A DNA stretch of 64,000 bases from an uncultured beta proteobacterium (GCA_902825845.1 CADECM010000003.1:1-64000); one strand, 5' to 3'. Positions 33,686-42,983 are shown, numbered from the stretch's first letter. Notes: a model not told the origin generated them from the letters alone. Program-made: numbers and translations.

Positions 33686-35754
33686 ATGCGCTAGCCGCCC
33701 GTATGGGCATATCCATGCCGCGTCTGAAGCCGCTGGCGGTGCCGGTGGTGATGGTCCTGATCCTGGCGATGATGATCCTGCCGCTGCCAACGCTGCTGCT
33801 TGACATGCTGTTCACCTTCAACATCGCGGTGGGCATGCTGGTATTGCTGGTGACAGTCTATACCGTAAAGCCCCTCGACTTTGCGTCGTTTCCCACGGTG
33901 CTGCTGCTGACCACGCTGATGCGCCTGTCGCTGAACGTGGCCTCCACCCGCGCGGTGCTGATGAACGGCCACAAGGGGCCGGACGCCGCGGGCAAGGTGA
34001 TTGAATCCTTCGGCCATTTTGTGGTTGGCGGCAATTTCGCGGTGGGTCTGGTGGTGTTCATCGTGCTGGTGGTGATCAACTTCGTGGTGATCACCAAGGG
34101 CGCGGGGCGCATCGCCGAGGTCAGCGCGCGCTTTACCCTGGACGCCATGCCCGGCAAGCAAATGGCGATCGACGCCGATCTGAACGCGGGCCTCATCGGC
34201 GAGGCCGATGCGCGCAAGCGCCGTGCCGAGGTGACGCAGGAAGCGGAATTCTACGGTTCGATGGACGGCGCCTCGAAATTCGTGCGCGGCGATGCCATTG
34301 CCGGCATCCTGATCCTGGTGATCAATATCATCGGCGGCATGGCCATCGGGCTGATCATGCACGACTTGCCGGCAGCTCAGGCGGCCAACAACTATGTGCT
34401 GCTGGCGATCGGCGACGGTCTGGTGGCGCAGATTCCGGCGCTGGTGATTTCGACCGCCGCGGCGCTCATCGTCACCCGCGTGGGCAAGGACGAAGACGTG
34501 GGCGAGCAGCTGACCAATCAACTGTTCTCCACCCCGAATGCGCTGACGATTACGGCCGGCATTCTGTTGACGCTGGGCGTGGTGCCGGGCATGCCGCACC
34601 TGCCGTTTCTGCTGCTGGGTGCCGGCTGCGGCGGGCTCGGCTGGTACCTGCGCAAGACGGTTGCAGCGGCGAAAACCGCGCCGCCCGCGGAAGAGGCACC
34701 CAAGGCCGCCGAAAATCAGGAAGCCACCTGGGACGACATCGTGCCCGTGGACATGCTGGCGCTGGAGGTGGGTTATCGCCTGATCTCGCTGGTGGATGCA
34801 CGCCAGGATGGCGACCTGCTCAAGCGTATTCGCGCCATTCGCAAGCGCTTCGCGCAGGATGCCGGCTTCCTGCCCGCGCAAATCCACATTCGCGACAATC
34901 TCGAACTGAAACCCAATGGCTACCGCATCCTGCTCAAGGGCGTGGCGGTGGGCGAGGGCGAATCCGTGCAGGGCATGTTCCTCGCCATCGATCCCGGCCA
35001 GGCGAGCGTTGCGCTGCCCGGCACCAGGACCAAGGACCCCGCGTTCGGCCTGCCCGCGGTGTGGATCGAAGCCGGCATGCGCGAACAGGCGCAATTGAGC
35101 GGCTACACCGTGGTGGATGCCAGTACCGTGGTCGCCACGCACATCAATCAATTGCTGCAAACGCACGCCGCGACACTGCTTGGGCGTCAGGAAGTGCAAA
35201 GCCTGCTCGATCATTTCGGCAAACAGGCCGGCAAGCTGATCGAGGACCTGGTGCCCAAACTGATCCCGGTGGCGACGCTGCAAAAAGTGTTGCAGAACCT
35301 GCTCGAAGAGGGCGTCGGCATTCGCGACCTGCGCACCATCCTTGAATCCCTCGCCGAACACGCGGCGCGCACACAGGATGCGGCCGAACTCACCGCGCGC
35401 GTGCGCGTGGCGCTGGGTGCCGCCATTACGCAGCAGCAATTCGGCAACAACAGTGAATTGCCGGTGATGGTATTCGACCCCGAACTGGAGAAGCTGCTGG
35501 CGCAGGCCGCGAGCGGCAACACCTTCGCGCTGGAGCCCGGCCTTGCCGACACGCTGACACGGGAAGTGCAGCAGGCGGTGGAGGCGCAGGAACGGCGCGG
35601 TGAACCGGCGGTGCTGCTGGCCGCGGACACCCTGCGTCCCGCGCTGGCGCGGCTGCTGCGCCGCGCGCTGCCGCAATTGCGCATTCTTGCGCACAGCGAA
35701 ATTCCCGATAACCGAGCCATACGCGTAACCACGTTAGTTGGAGCCCAAGCATGA
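33682..35754 (+). CDS. flhA: Flagellar export gate protein FlhA
   Basis: 690 aa, full length. About eight TM helices in the N-terminal ~330 residues with the conserved cytoplasmic loop RIAEVSARFTLDAMPGKQMA (the FHIPEP region), then the C-terminal docking domain for chaperone-substrate complexes. Uses proton motive force in export. Overlaps flhB and flhF by 4 bases each. Confidence 0.98.
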   Translation: MNALAARMGISMPRLKPLAVPVVMVLILAMMILPLPTLLLDMLFTFNIAVGMLVLLVTVYTVKPLDFASFPTVLLLTTLMRLSLNVASTRAVLMNGHKGPDAAGKVIESFGHFVVGGNFAVGLVVFIVLVVINFVVITKGAGRIAEVSARFTLDAMPGKQMAIDADLNAGLIGEADARKRRAEVTQEAEFYGSMDGASKFVRGDAIAGILILVINIIGGMAIGLIMHDLPAAQAANNYVLLAIGDGLVAQIPALVISTAAALIVTRVGKDEDVGEQLTNQLFSTPNALTITAGILLTLGVVPGMPHLPFLLLGAGCGGLGWYLRKTVAAAKTAPPAEEAPKAAENQEATWDDIVPVDMLALEVGYRLISLVDARQDGDLLKRIRAIRKRFAQDAGFLPAQIHIRDNLELKPNGYRILLKGVAVGEGESVQGMFLAIDPGQASVALPGTRTKDPAFGLPAVWIEAGMREQAQLSGYTVVDASTVVATHINQLLQTHAATLLGRQEVQSLLDHFGKQAGKLIEDLVPKLIPVATLQKVLQNLLEEGVGIRDLRTILESLAEHAARTQDAAELTARVRVALGAAITQQQFGNNSELPVMVFDPELEKLLAQAASGNTFALEPGLADTLTREVQQAVEAQERRGEPAVLLAADTLRPALARLLRRALPQLRILAHSEIPDNRAIRVTTLVGAQA

Positions 35755-37046
35755 AACCCAAACGATTTGTCGCGGCGAATGCCCGCACCGCTTTACGGCA
35801 GGTCAGAGCAGAACTTGGCCTGGATGCCGTGATTCTTTCCAATCGCGCCACCGCGGAAGGCGCCGAAATTGTCGCCGTGGCCATGAGCGACATCGGCGCA
35901 CTGGCGGAACCGGCAGCCCCGGTTGCTCCCGTGGCGGCTCCCGTGGCGCAAGCCCCCGCGGCGGCACCGCTGTCGCCGGCTGCGCCCGCCGCCGTGCCGC
36001 AGGTGCTGCGCACGCGACGCAGTGTGGCGCCCGAAATGCCCAGGACCAGTGCGGCCGCTTTCGACGCGCCCGGCGCGCGCACGCAGGAGGCGTCGCTGCT
36101 GGCGGAAATTCGCGCCATGAAAACCATGTTGTCCGAACAGGTGGCCAGTTTCAGCTGGAGCGAAACCCTGCGCCATCGGCCGCTGCGCGGGCGCATGCTG
36201 CGTGCCATGCTCGATTCGGGTTTCAGCTCGCTGCTCGCGCGCAGCGTGATCGATCGCCTGCCCGACGACTACGGCGCCGATGCCGCGCACGACTGGATCA
36301 CCAAGGTGCTGGCGCGCAATCTGCTGACCTCGGCCGCCGGCGACATCACCGATCGCGGCGGCGTGTATGCGCTGGTGGGGCCGACCGGCGTGGGCAAGAC
36401 CACCACCACCGCCAAGCTCGCCGCGCGCTGCGTGATGAAGCACGGCCCGTCGCGCCTGGGTCTGGTGATGACCGACGATTACCGTATCGGCGCGCAGGAT
36501 CAGTTGCGCATTTATGGCCGTCTGCTTGGCGTGCCGGTGTACGTGGCACAGACACCGGACGATCTGCAGCAGGCGCTGGCCGCGATGGCCGACAAGCACC
36601 TGGTGCTGGTGGACACCGTGGGCATGGGCCAGCGCGACAGCCGCGTCGAGGCGCAGCACGAATTGCTGATCAATTCCGGCGTCGAGCGCCTGCTGTTGCT
36701 CAATGCCACGGCCCAGGCCGAAACGCTCGAACAGGTGGCGCAGGCCTACGCCACGCACAACAATCGCGCGGTGCCGCTGGCCGGCGCCATCCTCACCAAG
36801 CTCGACGAGAGCGCGCGGCCGGGGTGCGCGCTGGACGTGATCATCCGCCGCCGCCTGGAACTGCACTTTTGCACGTCGGGGCAACGCGTGCCCGAGGATC
36901 TGGAGCTGGCCAATCCGGCCGCGCTCGCGCGGCAGTCTTTGCTGCGTGCCATGAATCCGGGCGATGACCCGGTATTCGCACTCGACGACACTGAGGCGAG
37001 CCTGTTCATGACCAGCGCGGCACCGCCGCTGGAGATGCGTACATGA
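35751..37046 (+). CDS. flhF: SRP-type GTPase FlhF
   Basis: 431 aa. N-terminal basic domain, an Ala/Pro-rich linker (~50-110), and the NG GTPase domain with P-loop GPTGVGKTTTTAKLAARC (~210), switch DTVGMGQRD and TKLDE. Sets the position and number of polar flagella together with FlhG, suggesting polar flagellation. In betaproteobacteria it coexists with FlhDC, as here. Confidence 0.96.
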   Translation: MKPKRFVAANARTALRQVRAELGLDAVILSNRATAEGAEIVAVAMSDIGALAEPAAPVAPVAAPVAQAPAAAPLSPAAPAAVPQVLRTRRSVAPEMPRTSAAAFDAPGARTQEASLLAEIRAMKTMLSEQVASFSWSETLRHRPLRGRMLRAMLDSGFSSLLARSVIDRLPDDYGADAAHDWITKVLARNLLTSAAGDITDRGGVYALVGPTGVGKTTTTAKLAARCVMKHGPSRLGLVMTDDYRIGAQDQLRIYGRLLGVPVYVAQTPDDLQQALAAMADKHLVLVDTVGMGQRDSRVEAQHELLINSGVERLLLLNATAQAETLEQVAQAYATHNNRAVPLAGAILTKLDESARPGCALDVIIRRRLELHFCTSGQRVPEDLELANPAALARQSLLRAMNPGDDPVFALDDTEASLFMTSAAPPLEMRT

Positions 37047-37885
37047 TGCGTCCGGCACTCGATCAGGCGCGCGGCCTGCGCCGCATGATGCGGCGGGCCG
37101 GCGCGCGCGTACTGCCGGTATTCGGCACGCGTGAACGCCTGCCGGCCATTGTGAATCTGGCGAGCGCGCTGTCGCGCGCGGGCCAGCAGGTGCTGGTGCT
37201 GGATGCCTCGCGCGGCGAGATCGCGCCGGCGTTCGGACTGAGCGCGCGCTACGAGCTGAAACACGTGCTGGAAGGCGAGGTGTCGCTCGGGCGGGCGGTG
37301 CTCGGCACCGGTGACGGCGTGCAGGTGCTGCCGGCGGCGCGTGGCATGCGCCTGTTGCGCGAGGCGCACGTCAGCGGCATGGACTTCTTTGAGTCACTGG
37401 CGCACAAGGCCGCGCCACTGGACCTGATCATGGTGAACTGCGAACCCGACGATCCGGCGGCACGGCTGCTGCCCGCCCACGGCGAGGCGCTGCTGGTGCT
37501 GTCGCGCGGACCCAACGTGATCGTCGAAGGCGCCGCTTGCCTGAAAGCGCTGGCGATGCAGCAGGCGGCGGCGCGATTTCGCGTGCTGCTGATGCGTTCC
37601 GGGTTCGATGAGGCGCGACTTACGGTCAACGCCCTGGCGCGGCTTGCCGGGGACAAGTTCGACGTCGAATTGTCATTCGGCGGCAATGCGCCGCCCCACC
37701 GCAGCCTGTGGGAGGCGGCGCGCGTGCGGCGCACGCTGTTCGAGATCGATCCGGCAGGGCCGGTGGCGCGCGCATTTCACAATGCGGCGGCTGGCATTGC
37801 GGACTGGGATCTGGCGGAGCTGGCGGCATTGCCGGCGGCGCCGGATGCGGCGCCGCCCTTGCGGGCTGTTTCAAAACTTCATTAG
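37043..37885 (+). CDS. flhG: MinD-like FlhG/FleN with lost Walker A motif
   Basis: 280 aa. By position (flhF-flhG-fliA) and fold it is the flagellar-number regulator. The N-terminal helix DQARGLRRMM, which in active FlhG stimulates FlhF GTPase, is present. But the deviant Walker A (KGGVGKT in MinD proteins) is replaced by FGTRERLPAIVNLASAL, without the Lys or the Gly pattern, so ATP-driven dimerisation is unlikely. Overlaps flhF by 4 bases; fliA starts 13 bases after its stop. Confidence 0.85.
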   Translation: MMRPALDQARGLRRMMRRAGARVLPVFGTRERLPAIVNLASALSRAGQQVLVLDASRGEIAPAFGLSARYELKHVLEGEVSLGRAVLGTGDGVQVLPAARGMRLLREAHVSGMDFFESLAHKAAPLDLIMVNCEPDDPAARLLPAHGEALLVLSRGPNVIVEGAACLKALAMQQAAARFRVLLMRSGFDEARLTVNALARLAGDKFDVELSFGGNAPPHRSLWEAARVRRTLFEIDPAGPVARAFHNAAAGIADWDLAELAALPAAPDAAPPLRAVSKLH

Positions 37886-37898
37886 GAAAGCAACCATC

Positions 37899-38630
37899 AT
37901 GTATACCGAAAACGGGACGCTGGATCGCAATCAGTGCATCGAAAAATTCGCGCCGATGGTCAAGCGCATTGCGCACCATCTGATGGCACGGCTGCCGGCC
38001 AGCGTGCAACTTTCCGACATGGTGCAGGCGGGCCTGATCGGACTGGTGGACGCGGCCGGGCGCTATGAAAACAGCCAGGGCGTGCAGTTCGAAACCTACG
38101 CCGCGCAACGCATTCGCGGCGCCATGCTGGACGAACTGCGTTCGCACGACTGGGTGCCGCGCGGCGTGCGCAAGGCGCAGCGCAGGATTGACGATGCGCA
38201 ATCCAAGCTCGAGCAGAAGCTCGGGCGCCCGCCGCTGGAGACGGAAGTCGCGCAACACCTGAAAATTCCGCTGGAGGAATATCGCGACATGCTGAATGAC
38301 ACCTACGCCTTTCAGCTGGTCCACGTGGACGATTTCGAACACAATGGCGAGGATGCGGATTTCCTCGACCGCAACTGTCCCGCCGACCATGAGGACCCGT
38401 TTGCCAAGCTGTCCGATGCGCGATTCCGGGCTGCACTGGTGAGCGCCATCGAACTGCTGCCCGAGCGTGAAAAGTTGCTGATGGGCTTGTACTACGAAAA
38501 GGAACTGAACTTCAGGGAGATCGCCGACGTACTGGGTGTGACCGAGTCCCGCGTGTGTCAGCTGCACAGCCAGGCGGTGACGCGACTGCGCGGCAAGCTG
38601 AAGGACTGGAAGGCGCAGCGTAACCGCTGA
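37899..38630 (+). CDS. fliA: RNA polymerase sigma-28 factor FliA
   Basis: 243 aa from ATG 37899 with AGGAAAG 9 bases ahead. Region 2 (LIGLVDAAGRYENSQGVQFE, YAAQRIRGAMLDELR), region 3 and region 4 (FREIADVLGVTESRVCQLHSQAV) are complete. Directs late flagellar promoters; six candidates with a common layout occur in this window. Held by FlgM (41687) until the hook is complete. Confidence 0.97.
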   Translation: MYTENGTLDRNQCIEKFAPMVKRIAHHLMARLPASVQLSDMVQAGLIGLVDAAGRYENSQGVQFETYAAQRIRGAMLDELRSHDWVPRGVRKAQRRIDDAQSKLEQKLGRPPLETEVAQHLKIPLEEYRDMLNDTYAFQLVHVDDFEHNGEDADFLDRNCPADHEDPFAKLSDARFRAALVSAIELLPEREKLLMGLYYEKELNFREIADVLGVTESRVCQLHSQAVTRLRGKLKDWKAQRNR

Positions 38631-38644
38631 TCGCCCGGCTGTGC

Positions 38645-38667
38645 GCGCGCCAACCGCTGAGGCGCGC
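38645..38667. terminator. Hairpin between convergent fliA and HD-GYP genes
   Basis: GCGCGCC, 9-base loop, GGCGCGC: a perfect 7-bp stem 14 bases after the fliA stop in the 123-base convergent gap. There is no T run; a weak terminator at best. Confidence 0.35.
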
Positions 38668-38753
38668 ATCACCCGCATGCGGCGCGGGATGCCATCGCAA
38701 AACGGCGGGCATGTTGCTTGCGTGCGCAGCGGCGGCGAAGCCGGATCAGGGTC

Positions 38754-39896
38754 TCATTCGCAGACGATTTCCCCGATTTGCCGCTGTATCGTCTCCACCG
38801 CTTCGCGCTGTGCCAGCAGCGCTTCGACGCAGTCGCGATCGAGCTGATGGCCTGCCCATTTGCGCAGCGTCTCGAAGGCCTGGTCGTTGCTCCAGGCATC
38901 CTTGTACGGCCGCCGGCTGGTGAGCGCGTCGAACACGTCGGCGACGGCGACGATGCGCGCTTCCAGCGGAATGTCCGCGCCGGCCTTGCCTTCGGGATAG
39001 CCGCGGCCGTTGACGGCTTCGTGATGGTACAGGGCAATATTGCGCAGCATGTCCAGGTGCTCGACGTTGTCGAGGCCAAAGTTCTCGATCAGGTTCATGA
39101 TGATTTCCTGGCCGCGCAGCGGGTGGGTGCGCATGACCCGCAATTCGTCTTCGGTCAGTCTGCCCGGTTTGAGCAGGATATGGTCGGGAATGGCGATCTT
39201 GCCGATGTCGTGCAGCGGCGAGAACATGAAAATGTGCTCGATATAGTCGTCGTCAAGATGATATTTATCCGCCAATGCCAGGGCAATCAGCCGGCTGTAA
39301 CGCGACATGCGATCCAGGTGGCTGCCGGTTTCGGGATCGCGGTGGTGCGTGATGTGTCCGGTGGTCTTGAGGGCGGCGCTCAAGGTGCGGATGCTGGACA
39401 GTTCATTGACCACCATCATCGAAATCAGATGCCCATACAAATCGAGGTGGCGCAGCACGGTGTCGCTGAACACGTCCTTCTGATGCGAATTGAAGAACAG
39501 AAAGCCGATGAATTCGCCGTTATTGAACATCGGCATGGTGTAACTGGCAGAGTAGCCCTCGCGGCCGAGGCGGCGGCTGTATTCGTGGCTGCCGGACTGG
39601 GTGGTGAACATGCTGTTGATCACCCGCGGGTTGCCGCGCTTGAGAATCTCGACCAGTGATGGGGCGTTGTCGATGATCGACTGGTAGTGTTCCAGGGACT
39701 CGTGGCCGCTGCCGCTGTGCAGATAGGTTTTCAGTACCCGCGTTTCGGGATCGTACAGCGTCAGCGCGACACGCGCGATAAACGGCAGTTCCTGCTGCAC
39801 GGTCCGGTGTGTCGCCACCAGCTTTTCCCGCAACGGCGCATTGCGGTTCAAAAAATCGAGATTGTCGGAATGATCAAAGCGCTGATCGTCGGCCAT
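38754..39896 (-). CDS. GAF-like/HD-GYP domain c-di-GMP phosphodiesterase
   Basis: 380 aa from ATG 39896. N-terminal GAF-like sensory domain (~20-170), then HD-GYP domain (~190-370) with HHRDPETGSHLDRM, SPLHDIGKIAIPDHIL, HHEAVNGRGYP and VADVFDALTSRRPYK. All metal and GYP signature residues are there, so c-di-GMP hydrolysis is expected. Lies 86 bases after the receiver-EAL gene on the same strand, likely cotranscribed: two different c-di-GMP degrading enzymes side by side. Confidence 0.92.
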   Translation of the reverse strand: MADDQRFDHSDNLDFLNRNAPLREKLVATHRTVQQELPFIARVALTLYDPETRVLKTYLHSGSGHESLEHYQSIIDNAPSLVEILKRGNPRVINSMFTTQSGSHEYSRRLGREGYSASYTMPMFNNGEFIGFLFFNSHQKDVFSDTVLRHLDLYGHLISMMVVNELSSIRTLSAALKTTGHITHHRDPETGSHLDRMSRYSRLIALALADKYHLDDDYIEHIFMFSPLHDIGKIAIPDHILLKPGRLTEDELRVMRTHPLRGQEIIMNLIENFGLDNVEHLDMLRNIALYHHEAVNGRGYPEGKAGADIPLEARIVAVADVFDALTSRRPYKDAWSNDQAFETLRKWAGHQLDRDCVEALLAQREAVETIQRQIGEIVCE

Positions 39897-39982
39897 GGCG
39901 AGCCTGCGGGAAAATGCAACGGATGGGCTGCCGGGACGAGCGCCGGCGTTCAATCAGGGTGCGGGCCATGCGGTGCGGCCGG

Positions 39983-41200
39983 TCAGGCCGCCAGATCGCG
40001 TTCGTGCCAGTCGGAAATCCACTCGGCGAGTCGACCGCCCGGCATGGGTTTGCCGATGAAATCGCCCTGCGCCAGATCGCAACCCGCCTTGCGCAGAAAA
40101 TTCCAGTCCGCCCGGTCTTCCACGCCCTCGGCCACCGCGGTTATCTTCAGTTGCCGCGCCAGGCCCAGGCTGGCATCGAAAATGGCCTTGGTCGACGAAT
40201 TGTTCCACGCGCCGTGCACGAAGCCGCCATCGATTTTCAGTTCGTTGAACGGCACGTCGCGCAGTTGCACCAGCGATGAATGGCCGGTGCCGAAATCGTC
40301 GATGGACAAGCCGAAGCCTTTCAGGCGCAGGCGTGTCAGTATGTCGAGCGACGCGATGGGATCCTTCATCAGCGTGCTTTCGGTGATTTCGAGCACCACC
40401 GTGGACACCGCCACGCCCGCTTCGGCGGCCAGGCCCGCGATGATGTCCGGGAAACTGATGTCGGAGAGGCTCAGCATGGATATGTTGATCGCCAGGCGCA
40501 AATCGAGTCCGCTGTTGTGCCATTGACGGGATTGGCGCAGCGCGCCGTTCAGCACGGCATGCGTCAGTGCCTCGATCAGCCCGGCCGACTCGGCCAGCCG
40601 GATAAACCGCTCCGGCGGCACCAGGCCATGCCTCGGATGCTGCCAGCGCACCAGCGTCTCGACGCCGATCACCTTGCCGCTGGCCAGCTCGACCTTGGGC
40701 TGATAATGGTTGACCAGCTGCCCGCCGGCGATGGCGAGTTCCAGGTCGGCGGCGACGTAGCTATGCGCCTCGGCGTTGTCACGGCGTTGCGCGGTGGCGG
40801 CGAGACTGTTGGCAAGAATTTTTTGCAATTGCGCCGGCGTGGCGGGTTTTTTCAGCGCGCCCAGCACGTTGAGATTGCGGCCTTGCGCCAGTTTTTCGGC
40901 CGTTTGCAGGATGCGCTGGTCTTCGCCGCTGATCAGCACCAGCCCGCCCTTGTAGTTGCTTTGCACCAGATAGCGCACAAATTCCACGCCATCCATGTCG
41001 GGCATCTGCAGATCGCAGAATACCAGGTCGAATGCGCCTGACGCGGCTTCCAGAACGAGGATGGCGTCGCGCGCGGAAACGCACGCCGATACTTCGCCGT
41101 AACCGAGGCTGTTCAACTGGCGCACGAACCATTTGCATACAAAGGGATCGTCATCCACCACCAGTACGGTTATTGCGTTTGCGCCCGCTGCATCGGCCAT
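39983..41200 (-). CDS. Response regulator with EAL domain (second copy)
   Basis: 405 aa, same architecture as 5956-7158 and clearly paralogous. Receiver ~10-130 with VVDDDPF, phosphoacceptor in FCDLQMPDMDG and Lys in LKKPAT. EAL domain ~155-400 with GVETLVRW (ETL instead of EAL), INISMLSLS, DDFGTGHSS, LKIDGGFV and AEGVED. The variant motif keeps the metal-binding Glu, so activity is probable. Followed by the HD-GYP gene. Confidence 0.9.
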   Translation of the reverse strand: MADAAGANAITVLVVDDDPFVCKWFVRQLNSLGYGEVSACVSARDAILVLEAASGAFDLVFCDLQMPDMDGVEFVRYLVQSNYKGGLVLISGEDQRILQTAEKLAQGRNLNVLGALKKPATPAQLQKILANSLAATAQRRDNAEAHSYVAADLELAIAGGQLVNHYQPKVELASGKVIGVETLVRWQHPRHGLVPPERFIRLAESAGLIEALTHAVLNGALRQSRQWHNSGLDLRLAINISMLSLSDISFPDIIAGLAAEAGVAVSTVVLEITESTLMKDPIASLDILTRLRLKGFGLSIDDFGTGHSSLVQLRDVPFNELKIDGGFVHGAWNNSSTKAIFDASLGLARQLKITAVAEGVEDRADWNFLRKAGCDLAQGDFIGKPMPGGRLAEWISDWHERDLAA

Positions 41201-41316
41201 CGTTACGCCCTCAATCCCGGTGTCGAGTCAGGCGCTATCATGCCACAAGATGCAGCGCGGCTTGCGAGCCGCGCGAATGTGGAGAGCGCCCGGGGCCGGT
41301 TACATCCGGCAGGCTG

Positions 41317-41694
41317 CTACGCGCCGAGTAAACCGTTGGCGCGGTAAAGGGTATTCGTGGATGGGCCGCCGCGCAGTACCTGCAGGCGGTTGTCGCAGGC
41401 ATTGCGATGGATCGCGAGCAGTCTCGCATTGGCGGCATTCAGATGCCGCGCGCGGGCAACGAGGGCGCGCAATGCCGGATCCTGGCGCGCGGCCAGTATG
41501 CCGCGTCCCCGCGGGTCCAATTGATCCAGCAACACTTGTTTCTGTGTTGCAATGGCCTCCAGCGCGTCCGCTTGCGGGCGCGCCAGTATGTGCTGCTCGC
41601 GCTCCAGCAGCGCGATGAATGCGGTGATCGCCGCGTGCGGCGCGTTGTCCGCCGTTGCCGCCGGATGCCGCGCGGGGTGCCGCGGATCAGGCAT
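41317..41694 (-). CDS. flgN: Flagellar chaperone FlgN
   Basis: 125 aa, helical. Chaperone for FlgK and FlgL. The C-terminal STNTLYRANGLLG matches the typical T-LY-x-x-G end of FlgN. Overlaps flgM by 8 bases in a flgM-flgN unit. Confidence 0.88.
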   Translation of the reverse strand: MPDPRHPARHPAATADNAPHAAITAFIALLEREQHILARPQADALEAIATQKQVLLDQLDPRGRGILAARQDPALRALVARARHLNAANARLLAIHRNACDNRLQVLRGGPSTNTLYRANGLLGA

Positions 41695-41998
41695 TGCCCG
41701 GGTGTGACTTGATGCCCGACAACTCGCGTATGCTTTGGATCACCTTGTCGGCTACGGCGTCAGGATTGACGTGATAACTGCCGTCACGAATGGCGGCCTT
41801 GATCTGATCGACACGCGCGGCATCAAATCCGGGCTCGCTGCTCAACCTGGATTCCAGCTGGTGCAGCTGGCTGGACAACTCGGACAGGCGAATGGCCTGG
41901 TCCGCAGTCCCCGCCGCAGGCGCTCCAGACTTGCCCGGAGCGCTGGCGGCGTTCGTCAGCGGCGTATCTATCCTATATAAGTTGTTGATAATCTTCAT
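41687..41998 (-). CDS. flgM: Anti-sigma-28 factor FlgM
   Basis: 103 aa. Binds and blocks FliA until exported through the finished hook. N-terminal flexible part, then RLSELSSQLHQLESRL and the C-terminal FliA-binding segment VDQIKAAIRDGSYHVNPDAV. AAGGAGAT lies just ahead of the ATG. Transcribed from a sigma-28-like promoter. Confidence 0.95.
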   Translation of the reverse strand: MKIINNLYRIDTPLTNAASAPGKSGAPAAGTADQAIRLSELSSQLHQLESRLSSEPGFDAARVDQIKAAIRDGSYHVNPDAVADKVIQSIRELSGIKSHPGNA

Positions 41999-42074
41999 AA
42001 AAATCTCCTTGGCGCCCTTGGGGTATGTAGCGGGAGTGAATCTTGCAATCGGGTACCTTTATCGCATATCTGCT

Positions 42075-42101
42075 GATACGGCAACAACCGCCGAAACTTT
42101 A
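42075..42101 (-). promoter_or_regulatory. Sigma-28 promoter of flgM-flgN
   Basis: Minus strand: TAAAGTTT, 11 bases, GCCGTATC. The -35 is perfect; the -10 matches in GCCG and less well after it. It starts about 77 bases upstream of flgM. Spacing here is 11 instead of the 12 seen in the other five. Confidence 0.6.
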
Positions 42102-42111
42102 GGGTTGGATT

Positions 42112-42816
42112 TCACAGCCGAATTTCCACCAGTTTGCCGCTCCGCGCGACGCCGGTCATGGTGCGGCCTGAGTCGGCCTTTACCCGTATTGTCTGGCCCT
42201 CCGCGGCGGCGCTGAGCGCCTTGCCGTAACTGGTAACCGAGAAGCCGGCGCCGGACGCTACCAGTTTTACCATTTCCCCGGTGGTAATGACCGGACGCGT
42301 GCGCAGATGTTCGCGGCGCAACGGCTGTCCCGCGGCCAGCGTGCGCGCCATGATGGTGTCGCCAAGGGTCGCCAGGTCGCTAATCACGCCGGGCGGCTGG
42401 CGGGTCAATTCGATTTCCTGCACTTCCAGAGCGTCATTGGCCGGCACTTCGCCCGCCGGCAGCTGGCGGGTGGCGACCAAGGCCGGGCCAAAGACTTTGA
42501 CTTCGACCGGAACCAGTACGCTCCAGCCGGGCGCGCCCGCGCCGTTGTCCTGACAGCGCACGCCGATCAGGCTGCGGCCCCACAGCCGAGCGCCGGCGGG
42601 CAAAAAAGGAACCATTTGCGCGCAGGGGGCCAGCCGCAAGTGGCTGCCCAGGGCGCCGACCGTGACTTCCACACGGCCCGGCAGGCCGGTGGTTTCGGCA
42701 TCCAGATACAGCTTGAGCATTTGTGACGGGTCCGCGGACGGCGCCGTAGCCTGTGCACGGGCATCGGTAATAAACCACATGGCCAGCGTCATCAACACGA
42801 CAAAGCGACATTTCAC
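42112..42816 (-). CDS. flgA: P-ring assembly chaperone FlgA
   Basis: 234 aa. N-terminal signal peptide (FVVLMTLAMWFITDARA), then a SAF domain (~110-175) with NDALEVQEIELTRQP and the C-terminal VKADSGRTMTGVARSGKLVEI. Periplasmic helper for FlgI ring assembly. Divergent from flgB. Confidence 0.95.
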   Translation of the reverse strand: MKCRFVVLMTLAMWFITDARAQATAPSADPSQMLKLYLDAETTGLPGRVEVTVGALGSHLRLAPCAQMVPFLPAGARLWGRSLIGVRCQDNGAGAPGWSVLVPVEVKVFGPALVATRQLPAGEVPANDALEVQEIELTRQPPGVISDLATLGDTIMARTLAAGQPLRREHLRTRPVITTGEMVKLVASGAGFSVTSYGKALSAAAEGQTIRVKADSGRTMTGVARSGKLVEIRL

Positions 42817-42878
42817 GTTTGGCTCCCCAGGGCATCTGCAAGTGGCCGCCAGAATAATCCGCTACGCGCGAGACGGTC

Positions 42879-42904
42879 GCCGGAAAAGCCGCCGGAAACA
42901 AGCC
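42879..42904 (+). promoter_or_regulatory. Direct GCCGGAAA repeats in the flgA/flgB control region
   Basis: GCCGGAAA occurs at 42879-42886 and 42891-42898, a period of 12 bases, in the 167-base gap between divergent flgA and flgB. The second copy is part of CCGGAAACAAGCC, identical to 24872-24884 upstream of fliC. Candidate FlhDC or other activator site; unproven. Confidence 0.4.
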
Positions 42905-42983
42905 TTATTCGAGCCATGGACCCCGCGCGGGCTGCGGATAATCCGGACCGTGGCACATAACAGGAAAAGCATTAAATCAAGCG

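Noticed and set aside
33691..35694. 667-codon minus-strand reading frame opposite flhA.
   Set aside because: Antisense shadow of flhA, with no domain signature.
42948..42968. TGGCAC upstream of flgB as a sigma-54 -24 element.
   Set aside because: No TTGC at the required spacing downstream, and FlhDC-type flagellar systems do not need sigma-54.
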